From positions 1-23,701 of the forward strand of contig URAU01000023.1 in the NCBI GenBank assembly GCA_900545955.1: 23,701 nucleotides of DNA. The letters are read 5' to 3'. Of the stretch, positions 14,346-23,367 are shown piece after piece. A program made the position numbers and the translations under genes. A model generated the notes under the pieces. It searched no databases, was not told the DNA's origin, and was given only the letters and a program-made list of their open reading frames with translations. Source of the stretch: an uncultured Porphyromonadaceae bacterium (GTDB taxonomy: Bacteria; Bacteroidota; Bacteroidia; Bacteroidales; Muribaculaceae). The number at the start of each line of letters is the position of its first letter. Position 1 is the stretch's first letter.

Positions 14346-16085
14346 ATGAACAGGAATCTTGCCTTCAGCAAGCTTTGCCTCGGCATTGCGCTGCTTGCGT
14401 TCGCCGGTTGCTCCGACGACGAAGTTTCTTGGCCGGAAGTCGACGGTGCAGCTCCGAAGATGGAGCTCAAGACCGATCACATCCGCACCGACAAGGGCTA
14501 CAAAATCAATGTGAAAGGTGAGCTGGCCGATGCCGACGGCATCGCTACCATCGACCTTGTATGCCCCACTCTCCATCTCAACAAAACCATCGACCTGATT
14601 TCCATCTATGGCGAGCCGCAGACCACTTATTCGCTCGACTACAGCCACCCCATCCGCGAGGAAATCACACAGCCGAGCCACACAATCACCGTTACCGTCA
14701 CCGACGTGGGCGGACGCACCGTCTCGAAGAACATTCTCGTGACGATGGACGCCGATTTCGCCGCACCCGCATTCACCGTAGTGCCCGGCGAAGAACTTAC
14801 CGTGCTCATCAAGGACCCCACAATGCTGAAAGTTAAATTCTCCATTGAAGACAACAAGAAGCTATCCTTAGTCCATATGAGTCTCATGAAAGGCGAAGCC
14901 CCGCGTTTCGGAGGTGAGTCCGATGGCGAAGAAGGTGAGGAGAAGCCCGCTGAGACTGTCGACACATCTGACATGACCGACGAAGAGATTAACGCCTTGA
15001 TTAATGAGCAGCAAACTCGCTGGGTGGAAAACTACTTTGCCAACGAGAAGATTGAATTGATTGGCCTCGGCGGCGACGAGCTCTCTAACACCTACTCCTA
15101 CGAAAATGCTTTCCAGATTCCCGACGAAGAAGGCACTTACACCCTCGCCATCTTCGCAGCCGACGCCATGGGCCACGTGATTACCCACCACACCCAGTTC
15201 AACGTCCAGGAACTTCCCGACTTCGAGCAGATGTATCTGGCCGACGTTGAGGACGCCCGCGACCTCAACAGCGACGTATTCGGTGTGCCTGTGCTCATCG
15301 ACCACATCGACGCCTACACCTACGAGGCCCGCTACTACAACGCCACCGCCGGCACGAAGATCTGCTTCCTCCCGCAGAACACCGACTTCACTCCCATCTG
15401 CTTCGCCCCCAGCAAGGATGACCCCAACACCCTGGGCGACGACATCGAGGCCGTCGACAAGTTCGTACTCGATCAGGCAGGCGTATACTACCACTTCACG
15501 TTCAACACCATGACGCGCGAATACAGCTACGAGACCTACTCGCTCGCCGATGCCCACGACCCCGTGGAGACCATGACTCCCGGCGCCAACCACCTCAATC
15601 AGTGGCAGGCATGGGGTGCAGACATCAGCAAGGCCGACTGGCGCACATGGAATATCGGCGTGGAGACCTGGATCGACGCCATGTATGCCCCGCTCCAGCG
15701 CGACAAGACCAATCCTCACCTCTGGCGCACCGAGCCGTTCAAACTCGAGGCCGGCCAGTTCAGCTTCATTATCGCCAACTACCACGACAACGGCTGGTGG
15801 GGCTATACCGAATGGCGCGCCGACAACGAGACCAACATCCAGAAGTGCAAATATCTGGGCATGTGGTTCGACGACAACCCCCAGTTCAAGGGCAACGACG
15901 CCTTCTTCAACCAGAAATACGGCATGGTTCCCGGCTTCACCAAGGATAAATGGAACAACCAGTCGGGCTACAAGAACAACTTCGTGCAGGACACATGGTT
16001 CAAGCCTAACATCAAGCGCACCGGCAACTACATCTTCGAGGTCGACATGCACACCGAGGACTGCCGCCTTGTTCCAGCCAACTAA
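14346..16085 (+). CDS. Surface glycan-binding-type lipoprotein (SusE/F-like position)
   Basis: This is a 579-aa lipoprotein with signal MNRNLAFSKLCLGIALLAFAGC (Cys22), followed by SDDE, an acidic stretch after the cysteine that fits surface export. Two tandem Ig-like beta-sandwich domains cover about 35-280, interrupted by an acidic low-complexity insert (about 185-220). The C-terminal third (about 400-579) is rich in Trp and Tyr (NQWQAWG, YHDNGWWGYTEW, WFDDNPQF), as expected for a carbohydrate-binding surface. No enzyme motif is visible. It is the first gene of the operon and ends 30 bases before the SusC-like gene; SGBP genes more often follow susD. A glycan-binding function is inferred from context and composition. 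Confidence 0.75.
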   Translation: MNRNLAFSKLCLGIALLAFAGCSDDEVSWPEVDGAAPKMELKTDHIRTDKGYKINVKGELADADGIATIDLVCPTLHLNKTIDLISIYGEPQTTYSLDYSHPIREEITQPSHTITVTVTDVGGRTVSKNILVTMDADFAAPAFTVVPGEELTVLIKDPTMLKVKFSIEDNKKLSLVHMSLMKGEAPRFGGESDGEEGEEKPAETVDTSDMTDEEINALINEQQTRWVENYFANEKIELIGLGGDELSNTYSYENAFQIPDEEGTYTLAIFAADAMGHVITHHTQFNVQELPDFEQMYLADVEDARDLNSDVFGVPVLIDHIDAYTYEARYYNATAGTKICFLPQNTDFTPICFAPSKDDPNTLGDDIEAVDKFVLDQAGVYYHFTFNTMTREYSYETYSLADAHDPVETMTPGANHLNQWQAWGADISKADWRTWNIGVETWIDAMYAPLQRDKTNPHLWRTEPFKLEAGQFSFIIANYHDNGWWGYTEWRADNETNIQKCKYLGMWFDDNPQFKGNDAFFNQKYGMVPGFTKDKWNNQSGYKNNFVQDTWFKPNIKRTGNYIFEVDMHTEDCRLVPAN

Positions 16086-16115
16086 TTCGCAACCAATCAG
16101 AAGAGAAACTTACAA

Positions 16116-19109
16116 ATGAAAAATATATTTTTGCTGTTTGCAGCGCTGTTTGCATGCGTGAGCGCCTGGGCACAGACTACCGTCACCGGCGTCGTCACCT
16201 CTGCTGCCGACAATGAGCCCCTCATCGGGGCAACCGTTCTGGTGAAAGGCACCGCCAAGGGTGCCAGCACCGATATCGACGGCAACTACTCCATCCAGGC
16301 CGAGACGGGCCAGACGCTCGTCGTTTCCTACGTCGGGATGGAGACACAGGAAGTGAAAGTCACGGGCTCCGTTGTCAACGTTGCCCTCAAGGAGAATTCC
16401 AACGTGCTCGACGAGGTTGTAGTCGTCGGCTACGGCCAGGTTAAGCGCTCCGACCTTACCAGCTCCATCTCCACCGTCAAAGGCGAGGACATAACCGAAA
16501 TGACCACCGGCAACGCCATGGACGCCCTTCAGGGTAAGGTCAACGGCGTTCAGATTGCCTCAGGCGGCGGCCCCGGCGTACAGCCTAAGGTTATTATCCG
16601 CGGTGTGACTACCGTCAACGGTTCCAGCCCGCTCTACGTGGTCGACGGTATGCCCGTCGGCACTGAAATCAACTTCCTCAACCCCAACGACATCGAGTCG
16701 ATGGAGGTGCTCAAGGACGCTTCCGCCGCCGCCATCTACGGTACCCGCGGCTCCAACGGCGTTATCCTCATCACCACAAAGAAGGGCGCCGCAGGCAAAA
16801 TCAACGTGAACTTCTCGGCCAACATCGGCTTCGAGACCCTCAAGAAACCCGACATGGCCGGAGCCGACGAATACAAGCAGGTGTTCTTCGCCCGCTACAC
16901 CAACGACGGCCGCGTCGCTCCCTGGAACACCCCCGAAGGCCAGAACGTGGAGACCGACTGGTGGGACACCGTAATCAACAAGACCGCCCTCGTGCAGAAC
17001 TATCAGCTCGGCATCAGCGGCGGTAACGACAAATACACCTTTGCAGCTTCCGTAGGCTATTTCCGCAACAACTCGCAGTACGACGTAGGCTACTGGGACA
17101 AACTCACCATCAACCTCAACACCGAGTACAAGTTCTCGAAATACGTTCAGGCAGGCCTGCAGATCGCTCCGCGCACCGAATCGTGGGAAGATACCCCCAA
17201 CCTCTTCGGCTCCGCGATGGGCATGGATCCCACAACCCCGGTGTTCAAGAACCCCGGCAACTTCACTGACAACCACTACAACGACTACCAGCGCAGCTAC
17301 AACAACCAGGTATGGAACCCCGCCGCATCTCTCGCCCGCCCCGCAGGCAAATCGCGCAACTACGGCGTGCTCCTCAACCCCTACCTCCAGATTGTGCCCA
17401 TAAAGGGGCTGACCATCCGCACTCAGTTCGGCCTCAACGGCGTGGTTACCCGCAAGGACTCCTACTCGCCCGTATTCAGCCTCGATGCCCTCGAGCAGAC
17501 CACCGTAAGCTCCGCCTCGCGCCGCATGTATGAAAACGTCGACTGGAACTGGACAAATACCATCAACTACATGACCACCATCGCCGAGAAGCACAACATC
17601 AACGTGATGGCAGGCTTCACAGCCGAGCGCTTCGGCTACTGGAACGTGGAGGCCCGCCGCGAGGACATCCCCTCCGACGAGGAGACCCTCCGCGAGGTCA
17701 ACGCCGGTACCGGCGAGCAGTATGGCTACGGCGACACCAGCTACAACTCTCTGGTCAGCTACCTCGGCCGCGTGATGTACAACTTCAACCAGCGTTACTA
17801 CATCACAGCCAGCGTCCGCGTCGACGGTTCCAGCCGCTTCAGCGAAGGCAACAAATACGCTACATTCCCCGCCGTTTCCGGTGCATGGCGTATCAGCGAG
17901 GAGGAATTCATGAAGGATATCTCCTGGCTCGACAACCTCAAGATTCGCGCCGGCTGGGGTAAAGTCGGCAACCAGAACATCACCAACTCCGCCTACCAGA
18001 GCCTTGTCGGCTCCAACAATATCGTGCTCGGCGGCGTACGCGTGCCCGGCACCACCATCGGCTCCATCGGCAACCCCAACCTCAAATGGGAAACCGTGGA
18101 GGACTACAACGTCGGCATCGACGCCATGCTCTTCAACTCCCGACTGAGCCTCACCGCCGACTTCTATAAAAAGAAGTCTCACGATATGCTCTACAAAAAG
18201 CAAAACTACATGTGGATGGGATATCCCGCATGGCTTTCAGAAGTTACAATGAATATCGGTGAAATGGAAGCCACCGGCTGGGAACTCGGCATCAGCTGGC
18301 GCGACCGCGTGGGCGACTGGCGCTATGAAGTAGGTGTAAACCTCTCCGGCGTACGCAACAAGGCCATCAAGCTCACCGGCGACGGCCCCATCTCCGGGGA
18401 CTACACCCGCTCGGAGGACGGCGAACTCATCGGCCGCTTCTTCGGCTACAAGACCGACGGCCTGTTCCAGAACTGGAGCGAGGTTTACGCCCACTCCGAC
18501 GAACACGGCAACCTCATCCAGCCCAACGCACAGCCCGGCGACATCCGTTTCCTCGACCTCAACGGCAACGGCTCGATCGACGACGGCGACCGTGACTACA
18601 TCGGCAACCCCTACCCCGACGTGATGATGGGTCTCAACCTGTCGCTCGGATGGAAGAACTGGGACCTCACCGCCAACTTCTACGGAACATTCGGCAACGA
18701 CATCTACAACTGCACCCGCAGCCGCTACAGCGGTGTGGCCGGCGAAAACGTATTCGCCGGAACATTCGACAAATGCTGGCACGGCGAAGGCACCTCCAAC
18801 GAATATCCGCGCCTGAGCTCCAACGACTCCAACCTCAACTATTCGCGCAAGAGCGACTGGTTTGTAGAAGACGGCAGCTTCTTCCGCTGCAAGCTCCTCC
18901 AGATTGGCTATACATTCCCCAAAAAGCTCGTTGGAGGCACCACACTGCGACTGAGCGTTTCCGCCCAGAATCTCTTCACTATCACTTCCTACTCCGGAAT
19001 GGACCCCGAGCGCCCCTCGCTCGACGGCGACGTGCTCAACACCGGTATCGACAACATCGCATACCCCAACCCGCGCACGTTCCTCTTCGGTGTTAACTTC
19101 AACTTCTAA
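16116..19109 (+). CDS. SusC/RagA-like TonB-dependent outer-membrane transporter
   Basis: This is a 997-aa protein with signal MKNIFLLFAALFACVSAWA (cleavage before Gln20). A carboxypeptidase-regulatory-like beta-sandwich follows (about 22-93: VTGVVTSAADNEPLIGATVLVKG). The TonB box region DEVVVVGYG is at 99-107, and the plug domain at about 112-225 contains IRGVTTVNGSSPLYVVDGMP and the family hallmark DASAAAIYGTRGSNGVILITTKKG. A 22-strand beta-barrel fills the rest, ending in the aromatic motif FGVNFNF. It imports oligosaccharides across the outer membrane, with energy from TonB/ExbBD and the SusD-like protein acting as its lid. No N-terminal anti-sigma-interacting extension is present. The next gene begins 23 bases later. 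Confidence 0.97.
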   Translation: MKNIFLLFAALFACVSAWAQTTVTGVVTSAADNEPLIGATVLVKGTAKGASTDIDGNYSIQAETGQTLVVSYVGMETQEVKVTGSVVNVALKENSNVLDEVVVVGYGQVKRSDLTSSISTVKGEDITEMTTGNAMDALQGKVNGVQIASGGGPGVQPKVIIRGVTTVNGSSPLYVVDGMPVGTEINFLNPNDIESMEVLKDASAAAIYGTRGSNGVILITTKKGAAGKINVNFSANIGFETLKKPDMAGADEYKQVFFARYTNDGRVAPWNTPEGQNVETDWWDTVINKTALVQNYQLGISGGNDKYTFAASVGYFRNNSQYDVGYWDKLTINLNTEYKFSKYVQAGLQIAPRTESWEDTPNLFGSAMGMDPTTPVFKNPGNFTDNHYNDYQRSYNNQVWNPAASLARPAGKSRNYGVLLNPYLQIVPIKGLTIRTQFGLNGVVTRKDSYSPVFSLDALEQTTVSSASRRMYENVDWNWTNTINYMTTIAEKHNINVMAGFTAERFGYWNVEARREDIPSDEETLREVNAGTGEQYGYGDTSYNSLVSYLGRVMYNFNQRYYITASVRVDGSSRFSEGNKYATFPAVSGAWRISEEEFMKDISWLDNLKIRAGWGKVGNQNITNSAYQSLVGSNNIVLGGVRVPGTTIGSIGNPNLKWETVEDYNVGIDAMLFNSRLSLTADFYKKKSHDMLYKKQNYMWMGYPAWLSEVTMNIGEMEATGWELGISWRDRVGDWRYEVGVNLSGVRNKAIKLTGDGPISGDYTRSEDGELIGRFFGYKTDGLFQNWSEVYAHSDEHGNLIQPNAQPGDIRFLDLNGNGSIDDGDRDYIGNPYPDVMMGLNLSLGWKNWDLTANFYGTFGNDIYNCTRSRYSGVAGENVFAGTFDKCWHGEGTSNEYPRLSSNDSNLNYSRKSDWFVEDGSFFRCKLLQIGYTFPKKLVGGTTLRLSVSAQNLFTITSYSGMDPERPSLDGDVLNTGIDNIAYPNPRTFLFGVNFNF

Positions 19110-19132
19110 TCCGGAAAATCGAATTAAGACCA

Positions 19133-20767
19133 ATGAAAAAACTATCAATACTGGCAACCATCGGTGCTGCTATGCTGATGAGCTCGTGCAACGACTTCCT
19201 CGACGAGCCCGCGCGCGGTCAGCAGGAACTCGACATATATTTCACCACCGAAGAAGAATGCCGCAACTTCGTGAACGGCTGTTACTACTTTATTACCTGC
19301 GACGACTGGTGGCAGGTCTACAACCCCTGGCTCCAGATGGAAATGGCCACGGACAACGCCTGGCAGGGCAACACTACTCAGGAGTCGGGCTACCGCGAAC
19401 TCGTGGAATACATGCCCAACGGCCAGGAGAACGGCCCGTCGAGCAACTTCTATCAGTACCGCTACAAAGGAATTCTTAACTGCAACGTGGCCGTCGACCG
19501 TATCACAAACGCGGACATCATCATCGACGAGAAGGTGCGGCGGCAGCTCGTGGCCGAAGCACGCTTCCTCCGCGGTTACTATTACTTCGAACTCGTGAAG
19601 CTTTATGGCGGTGTCGTACTTCTCGACCGTCTCTACGAGGCTGAAGAAGCCGAAGGCAAAGGCCGCTCTACGGAAAAGGAGATTTACGACTACATCGCCG
19701 AAGATTTCCGCTACGCTATCCGCAATCTGCCTCAGAAAAGCGCTCTCGGAGCCGCCGAAATTGGTCACGCCACCCGCGGCGCAGCCCTCGGGCTCCATGG
19801 CAAAGCTCTCGTATTCCAGGGTAAATGGAAACAGGCTTCCGACACACTCGGACTGCTCGTGCGCGAAGGCGAATACGACCTCAACCCCTCGTTCGGCGAC
19901 AACTTCAACCCAGCCAACAAAAACGGCATTGAATCCGTATTCGAGGCCCAGCACACTTACGACGCTGCCTACAACGTAGGCTGCCCGCTCTCCACCGTTG
20001 CCGGTCCCCGTGGCGTCGGCGACCAGGACGGATGGGCATGGGGCATCCCATCAGCCTATCTTGAGAATCTCTTCCTTCAGGCCGGCGATACCGAGCGCCT
20101 GCGCTGGACCATAATCCGCAAGGGCGATACTGAAATTGCAGGCGAGACTCCCGAGGCATTCGCTCAGCTCGTAGAAAAGCAGGGCGACCTAAACGAGGAC
20201 GGCTCATACTTCATCGACCCCTCGGCCCAGAAATCGCCGCGTGTATTCCGCAAATACTACTGCCCGCTCGCTCAGCGTGGCGACAAATACGACCAGGTAC
20301 ACAGCCCGATCAACTGGCCCATCCTCCGCTACTCCGACGTGCTTCTGCTCTACGCCGAAGCCCTCAACGAGCAGGGGCTCGACGGACAGGCCGCTCCACT
20401 GGTAACCCGCGTGCGCAACCGCGTATTCCTCTCGGGCGTCAACGGCAAGACCGGCACCGAGCTCCGCGACATCATACGCCTGGAGCGTCAGCTTGAGCTG
20501 GCCGGCGAGTTCCACCGCCTCTTCGACATCCGTCGCTGGAAGGAAGACAACGGCAACTACGCCATCGCCAACATAATGGGGCCACAGGGCCGCTTCGTGC
20601 TCTGGAATACCAATCAGGAGACCGCCGACCCCGACGAATGGGAAAACCAGCGCGAAGCCTCCAACAGCGGTATCAACTACCGCGACGACCGCGACCGCCT
20701 CTGGCCCATCCCGCTGGTGGAAATCGAACGTTCCCACGGATCCATCCAGCAGAATCCCGGCTGGTAA
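19133..20767 (+). CDS. SusD/RagB-like glycan-binding lipoprotein
   Basis: This is a 544-aa lipoprotein, MKKLSILATIGAAMLMSSC with Cys19, followed by NDFLDEPA, the typical SusD opening. TPR-like helices contain the conserved RFLRGYYYFELVKLYGGV (about 143-160) and RYSDVLLLYAEALNEQG (about 400-416). The C-terminal half includes IRLERQLELAGEFHRLFDIRRW (about 442-463) and the closing PIPLVEIERS...QNPGW. It binds oligosaccharide at the cell surface and closes over the SusC barrel. It follows susC by 23 bases and must be co-transcribed. A strongly structured spacer separates it from the GH30 gene. The length is normal for the family. Confidence 0.97.
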   Translation: MKKLSILATIGAAMLMSSCNDFLDEPARGQQELDIYFTTEEECRNFVNGCYYFITCDDWWQVYNPWLQMEMATDNAWQGNTTQESGYRELVEYMPNGQENGPSSNFYQYRYKGILNCNVAVDRITNADIIIDEKVRRQLVAEARFLRGYYYFELVKLYGGVVLLDRLYEAEEAEGKGRSTEKEIYDYIAEDFRYAIRNLPQKSALGAAEIGHATRGAALGLHGKALVFQGKWKQASDTLGLLVREGEYDLNPSFGDNFNPANKNGIESVFEAQHTYDAAYNVGCPLSTVAGPRGVGDQDGWAWGIPSAYLENLFLQAGDTERLRWTIIRKGDTEIAGETPEAFAQLVEKQGDLNEDGSYFIDPSAQKSPRVFRKYYCPLAQRGDKYDQVHSPINWPILRYSDVLLLYAEALNEQGLDGQAAPLVTRVRNRVFLSGVNGKTGTELRDIIRLERQLELAGEFHRLFDIRRWKEDNGNYAIANIMGPQGRFVLWNTNQETADPDEWENQREASNSGINYRDDRDRLWPIPLVEIERSHGSIQQNPGW

Positions 20768-20786
20768 TCCCTCCAGCCCGTAGATC

Positions 20787-20894
20787 ATGGTCTGAGAACC
20801 ATAAACAATGCAGGGGGATGCCTTGGGCATCTGTTCCATGCCGACTAAAAGCGATGAATCGCAAGGCAATGCCCCTGCATTGTTGGGGAAACCC
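20787..20894 (+). ncRNA. Structured multi-hairpin element between the SusD-like and GH30 genes
   Basis: Four consecutive pairings are visible. ATGGT/ACCAT is at 20787-20802. A long near-perfect stem of about 21 bp joins 20804-20824 (AACAATGCAGGGG...) to 20863-20884 (...CCCCTGCATTGTT). Inside it are two smaller hairpins, GGCAT/ATGCC (20826-20842) and GCGA-TGAA-TCGC (20851-20862), making a three-way junction. After it comes GGG-GAAA-CCC (20885-20894) with a GNRA tetraloop. There is no U-tract. It may adjust expression of the enzyme gene relative to susCD or stabilise a processed end. A small non-autonomous repeat element is the alternative. Confidence 0.5.
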
Positions 20895-20935
20895 TATAAT
20901 TCAATTAAATAAACTCTTCAGATTTATTCAAAATA

Positions 20936-22576
20936 ATGAAAATCTCGAAATATCTTCTGATTGGCCTGGCCGCGCTCACCCTCGCAAGCTGCGAAAAGGA
21001 TGATCCCACATTTGCCAACTACATACCGCCAAAAGGCGGAACCGAGGACCCCGGAAAAACCGAGGAGGGTCCCGAGATTCCCGCAGGCGCCGTTAAGGCC
21101 GAGGTCACAATCGACCGCAACACCACATATCAGACCATCGCCGGCTTCGGCGCCAGCGACTGCTGGGCTCCCGCATTCGTAGGCAAGAACTGGACGAGCT
21201 GCCGCGACGAAATCGCCACCCTGCTCTTCGACCAGTCGGCCTCCGGAGCCACAACCCGCGGTATCGGCCTATCAATGTGGCGCGTAAACCTCGGTGCCGG
21301 CTCCTACGAGCAGGGATCTGACTCCAAGATTACGGCAAACCGACGCGCCGAGAGCTTCCGCACCGGCACCACCGACTACGACTGGAGCAAATGCGAAGGC
21401 CAGCAGTTCTTCATGCAGAAAGCCCGCGACATGGGAGTAGAAAGCTTCGTGCTCTTCTCCAACTCTCCGCTTGTGCAGTATACCTACAACCGCAAGGCAT
21501 TCTCGGCCCGTGGCGCTAAAAACGCCAATCTGCGCCCCGCCAACTATGCTGCGTTTGCCGATTACATGGCCGAAGTTGCCGCCCACTTCAAGGCCGAAGG
21601 CTACAACGTGACCCATATCTCGCCGTTCAACGAGCCTCAGTACGACTGGGCCGCCGGCAGCGACGGCAACGCCTCGCAGGAAGGCTCCGGCTGGAGCGTG
21701 GCCCAGCAGGTGCAGCTTGTGCGCGAACTCGACAAGGCGCTCACCAACAAAGGCATTGATGTGAATATTCTTCCCGGTGAAGCCGCCAACTGGACCGAAC
21801 TCTACTCCAGCGACAACATCCTCAGCAACTATTTCACTGCCGGTGGCGCCAACTACATCGGCGACCTCGCCCACTTGAAGAACAACCTCGTGTGCGCCCA
21901 CAGCTACTGGACCGACTACAACTGGAACGACATGCGCAACGTGCGCAGTCAGGTTGCTTCCGCAGCCGCACAGTATGGTGCCGACGTCTGGCAGACCGAA
22001 TGGTCGATGCTCGGCAACGACCAGTATGCCGCCGACGAATTCCCCGGCTACAGCAATTTCGAGGAGATGGACGTTTCCATCCACATGAGCCGCGTAATCC
22101 ACAACGACCTCACACTGGCCAATGTAACCTCCTGGAGCTTCTGGACATCGATGGACGGTGTTAACGCTTCACACCGCAACCGCTTCATCCTCATCGGACT
22201 CGTGCCCGACGGAGCCGACTATACCGACGGCGACGGAACTTACAATCCCACCACCAACCTCTGGGTGCTCGGCAACTATTCGCTCTGCATCCGTCCGGGA
22301 TTCGTGCGCGTCGACGCCAAAGTAGCCAACGAATCCGCCCAGTTCTTCGGCTCAAGCTACCTCTCGCCCGACAACACCCGCCTGGTATCGGTATACACCA
22401 ACAATACCGAAGGCACTTTCTATCTGCAGGACGAGTTTGAAGGCCGCGACCAGATTATGTCGATCAAGACCTACACCACCAACGCCGAAAACAAGCTCAC
22501 CCCTGCAAATGTGCGCGTGAAGGATGTTGTAACCATCCCCGCCAAGAGCGTTGTAACCGTAGTCTACGACCTCTGA
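20936..22576 (+). CDS. GH30-family glycoside hydrolase lipoprotein (endo-beta-1,6-galactanase-like)
   Basis: This is a 546-aa lipoprotein, MKISKYLLIGLAALTLASC with Cys19, with an acidic Pro/Gly-rich linker to about residue 52. The (beta/alpha)8 barrel begins TYQTIAGFGASDCWAP. The acid/base is Glu233 in HISPFNEPQYDW and the nucleophile is Glu355 in VWQTEWSMLG, placing it in clan GH-A, family GH30. A beta-sandwich typical of GH30 occupies the C-terminus (about 455-546). The motif SPFNEPQ(Y/W)xW followed by QEGSGW, and FSNSP (174-178), resemble the endo-beta-1,6-galactanase branch (GH30_5) rather than the glucocerebrosidase-like branch. Subfamily assignment is from memory of motifs. Retention of configuration and cell-surface action are expected. 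Confidence 0.88.
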   Translation: MKISKYLLIGLAALTLASCEKDDPTFANYIPPKGGTEDPGKTEEGPEIPAGAVKAEVTIDRNTTYQTIAGFGASDCWAPAFVGKNWTSCRDEIATLLFDQSASGATTRGIGLSMWRVNLGAGSYEQGSDSKITANRRAESFRTGTTDYDWSKCEGQQFFMQKARDMGVESFVLFSNSPLVQYTYNRKAFSARGAKNANLRPANYAAFADYMAEVAAHFKAEGYNVTHISPFNEPQYDWAAGSDGNASQEGSGWSVAQQVQLVRELDKALTNKGIDVNILPGEAANWTELYSSDNILSNYFTAGGANYIGDLAHLKNNLVCAHSYWTDYNWNDMRNVRSQVASAAAQYGADVWQTEWSMLGNDQYAADEFPGYSNFEEMDVSIHMSRVIHNDLTLANVTSWSFWTSMDGVNASHRNRFILIGLVPDGADYTDGDGTYNPTTNLWVLGNYSLCIRPGFVRVDAKVANESAQFFGSSYLSPDNTRLVSVYTNNTEGTFYLQDEFEGRDQIMSIKTYTTNAENKLTPANVRVKDVVTIPAKSVVTVVYDL

Positions 22577-22599
22577 TTCCCCCTGACAATCAACAATTC

Positions 22600-22640
22600 A
22601 TAATTAAGGCGATGGCCGTATGGGCCATCGCCTTAATTAT
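22600..22640 (+). terminator. Strong terminator after the polysaccharide operon
   Basis: A perfect 18-bp stem joins 22600-22617 (ATAATTAAGGCGATGGCC) to 22623-22640, with a 5-base loop. The A/T-rich outer arms supply U runs in both directions. It lies between the plus-strand GH30 gene and the converging minus-strand gene at 22661-23170, so it probably terminates both. Confidence 0.85.
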
Positions 22641-22660
22641 TCTATATCTAAGAACTTTTT

Positions 22661-23170
22661 TCATGATTCGAGGTCGACGTATGTGGGGAGGTCGGGGAGG
22701 AAGGCGACGCGGCGGGCGTCGTAGTCCACGCGGCAGCAGTAATGGCGTAGACCGTTGGATACCATAAGCCAGGGCACGCGGAGCACCATGTTGTAGCGCA
22801 CGATCTGGTCGAAAACCTTCTGGGTCAGCCTGATTGATGGCGCCTTATATTCGACTATCGCAAGCGGCCGGAGTCCGCGGGGACTGTAGACCACTGTATC
22901 GCAGCGCTTTGAAGTGCCGTTGAGCTCCACACCCACTTCATTGGCCATCATGGCCGGAGGATAGCCGAGCTTTGCTATCAGCATCTCCACGAAATGCTGA
23001 CGCACCCACTCCTCGGGCGTAAGCGCTACAGAATAGCCGCGCAGACGGTCGTGGACGCGAACCACACCGTCGGACTCGCGTGCGATGCAAAGCTCCACCG
23101 GCGGGAGATTGAGCCTCCCGAATCGTCGGGCGGCCTCCAGGAGGGTCTGAGGGTTGAATTCTGCGGCCAT
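22661..23170 (-). CDS. HSDR_N-like protein (type I restriction R-subunit N-terminal domain family)
   Basis: This is a 169-aa cytoplasmic protein. Residues about 47-165 match the stand-alone HSDR_N_2-type domain: EEWVRQHFVEMLIAKLGYPPAMMANEVGVELNG, then RCDTVVYSP (Asp91) and AIVEYKAPS (Glu107, Lys109). This is the D...ExK arrangement of the PD-(D/E)xK nuclease fold. It then has VFDQIVRYNMVLRVPWLMVSNG. There is no helicase part and no HsdM or HsdS in the window, so this is not a restriction system. Stand-alone versions are commonly found next to holA in Bacteroidales, as here, with divergent transcription. Function is unknown. Confidence 0.85.
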   Translation of the reverse strand: MAAEFNPQTLLEAARRFGRLNLPPVELCIARESDGVVRVHDRLRGYSVALTPEEWVRQHFVEMLIAKLGYPPAMMANEVGVELNGTSKRCDTVVYSPRGLRPLAIVEYKAPSIRLTQKVFDQIVRYNMVLRVPWLMVSNGLRHYCCRVDYDARRVAFLPDLPTYVDLES

Positions 23171-23251
23171 TGGCAGTCAGGATTATTGAGGATTGAAACG
23201 CAGCCCGAACGGGAATGAAAAAGTTGAAGGGTGTTAATCGGCTCCGAGCGG

Positions 23252-23285
23252 TTGGCAGATACGAAATTTCGTTGTAAATTTACAA
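23252..23285 (+). promoter_or_regulatory. Promoter for holA, overlapping a perfect palindrome
   Basis: TTG (23252-23254), a 20-base spacer, then TAAATTTA (23275-23282) give the Bacteroidota arrangement with one mismatch in the -7 box. The -7 sits within a perfect 14-bp palindrome TTGTAAATTTACAA (23272-23285). A second palindrome, ACGAAATTTCGT (23261-23272), lies just before it. By symmetry the -7 could also serve the divergent gene starting at 23170. Confidence 0.5.
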
Positions 23286-23367
23286 ATTAAAATCCGCTGA
23301 AACAATATGGCGTCAGGCGCACTACCTCCGAGGCATTGTAGCGCCGATGCCGAACCGACTGATTCCT

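Noticed and set aside
14868..16052. 394-aa open frame on the minus strand
   Set aside because: Antisense shadow of the binding lipoprotein gene, with the same Val/Gly-rich bias and no start context.
16560..18203. 547-aa open frame on the minus strand
   Set aside because: It lies wholly antisense to the SusC-like gene, has the Val/Gly/Glu-biased composition of a GC-rich shadow frame, and has no domain signature.
22661..23170. Type I restriction system
   Set aside because: Only a stand-alone HSDR_N-like domain is present, without helicase, methylase or specificity subunits. The location beside holA fits a conserved orphan gene.
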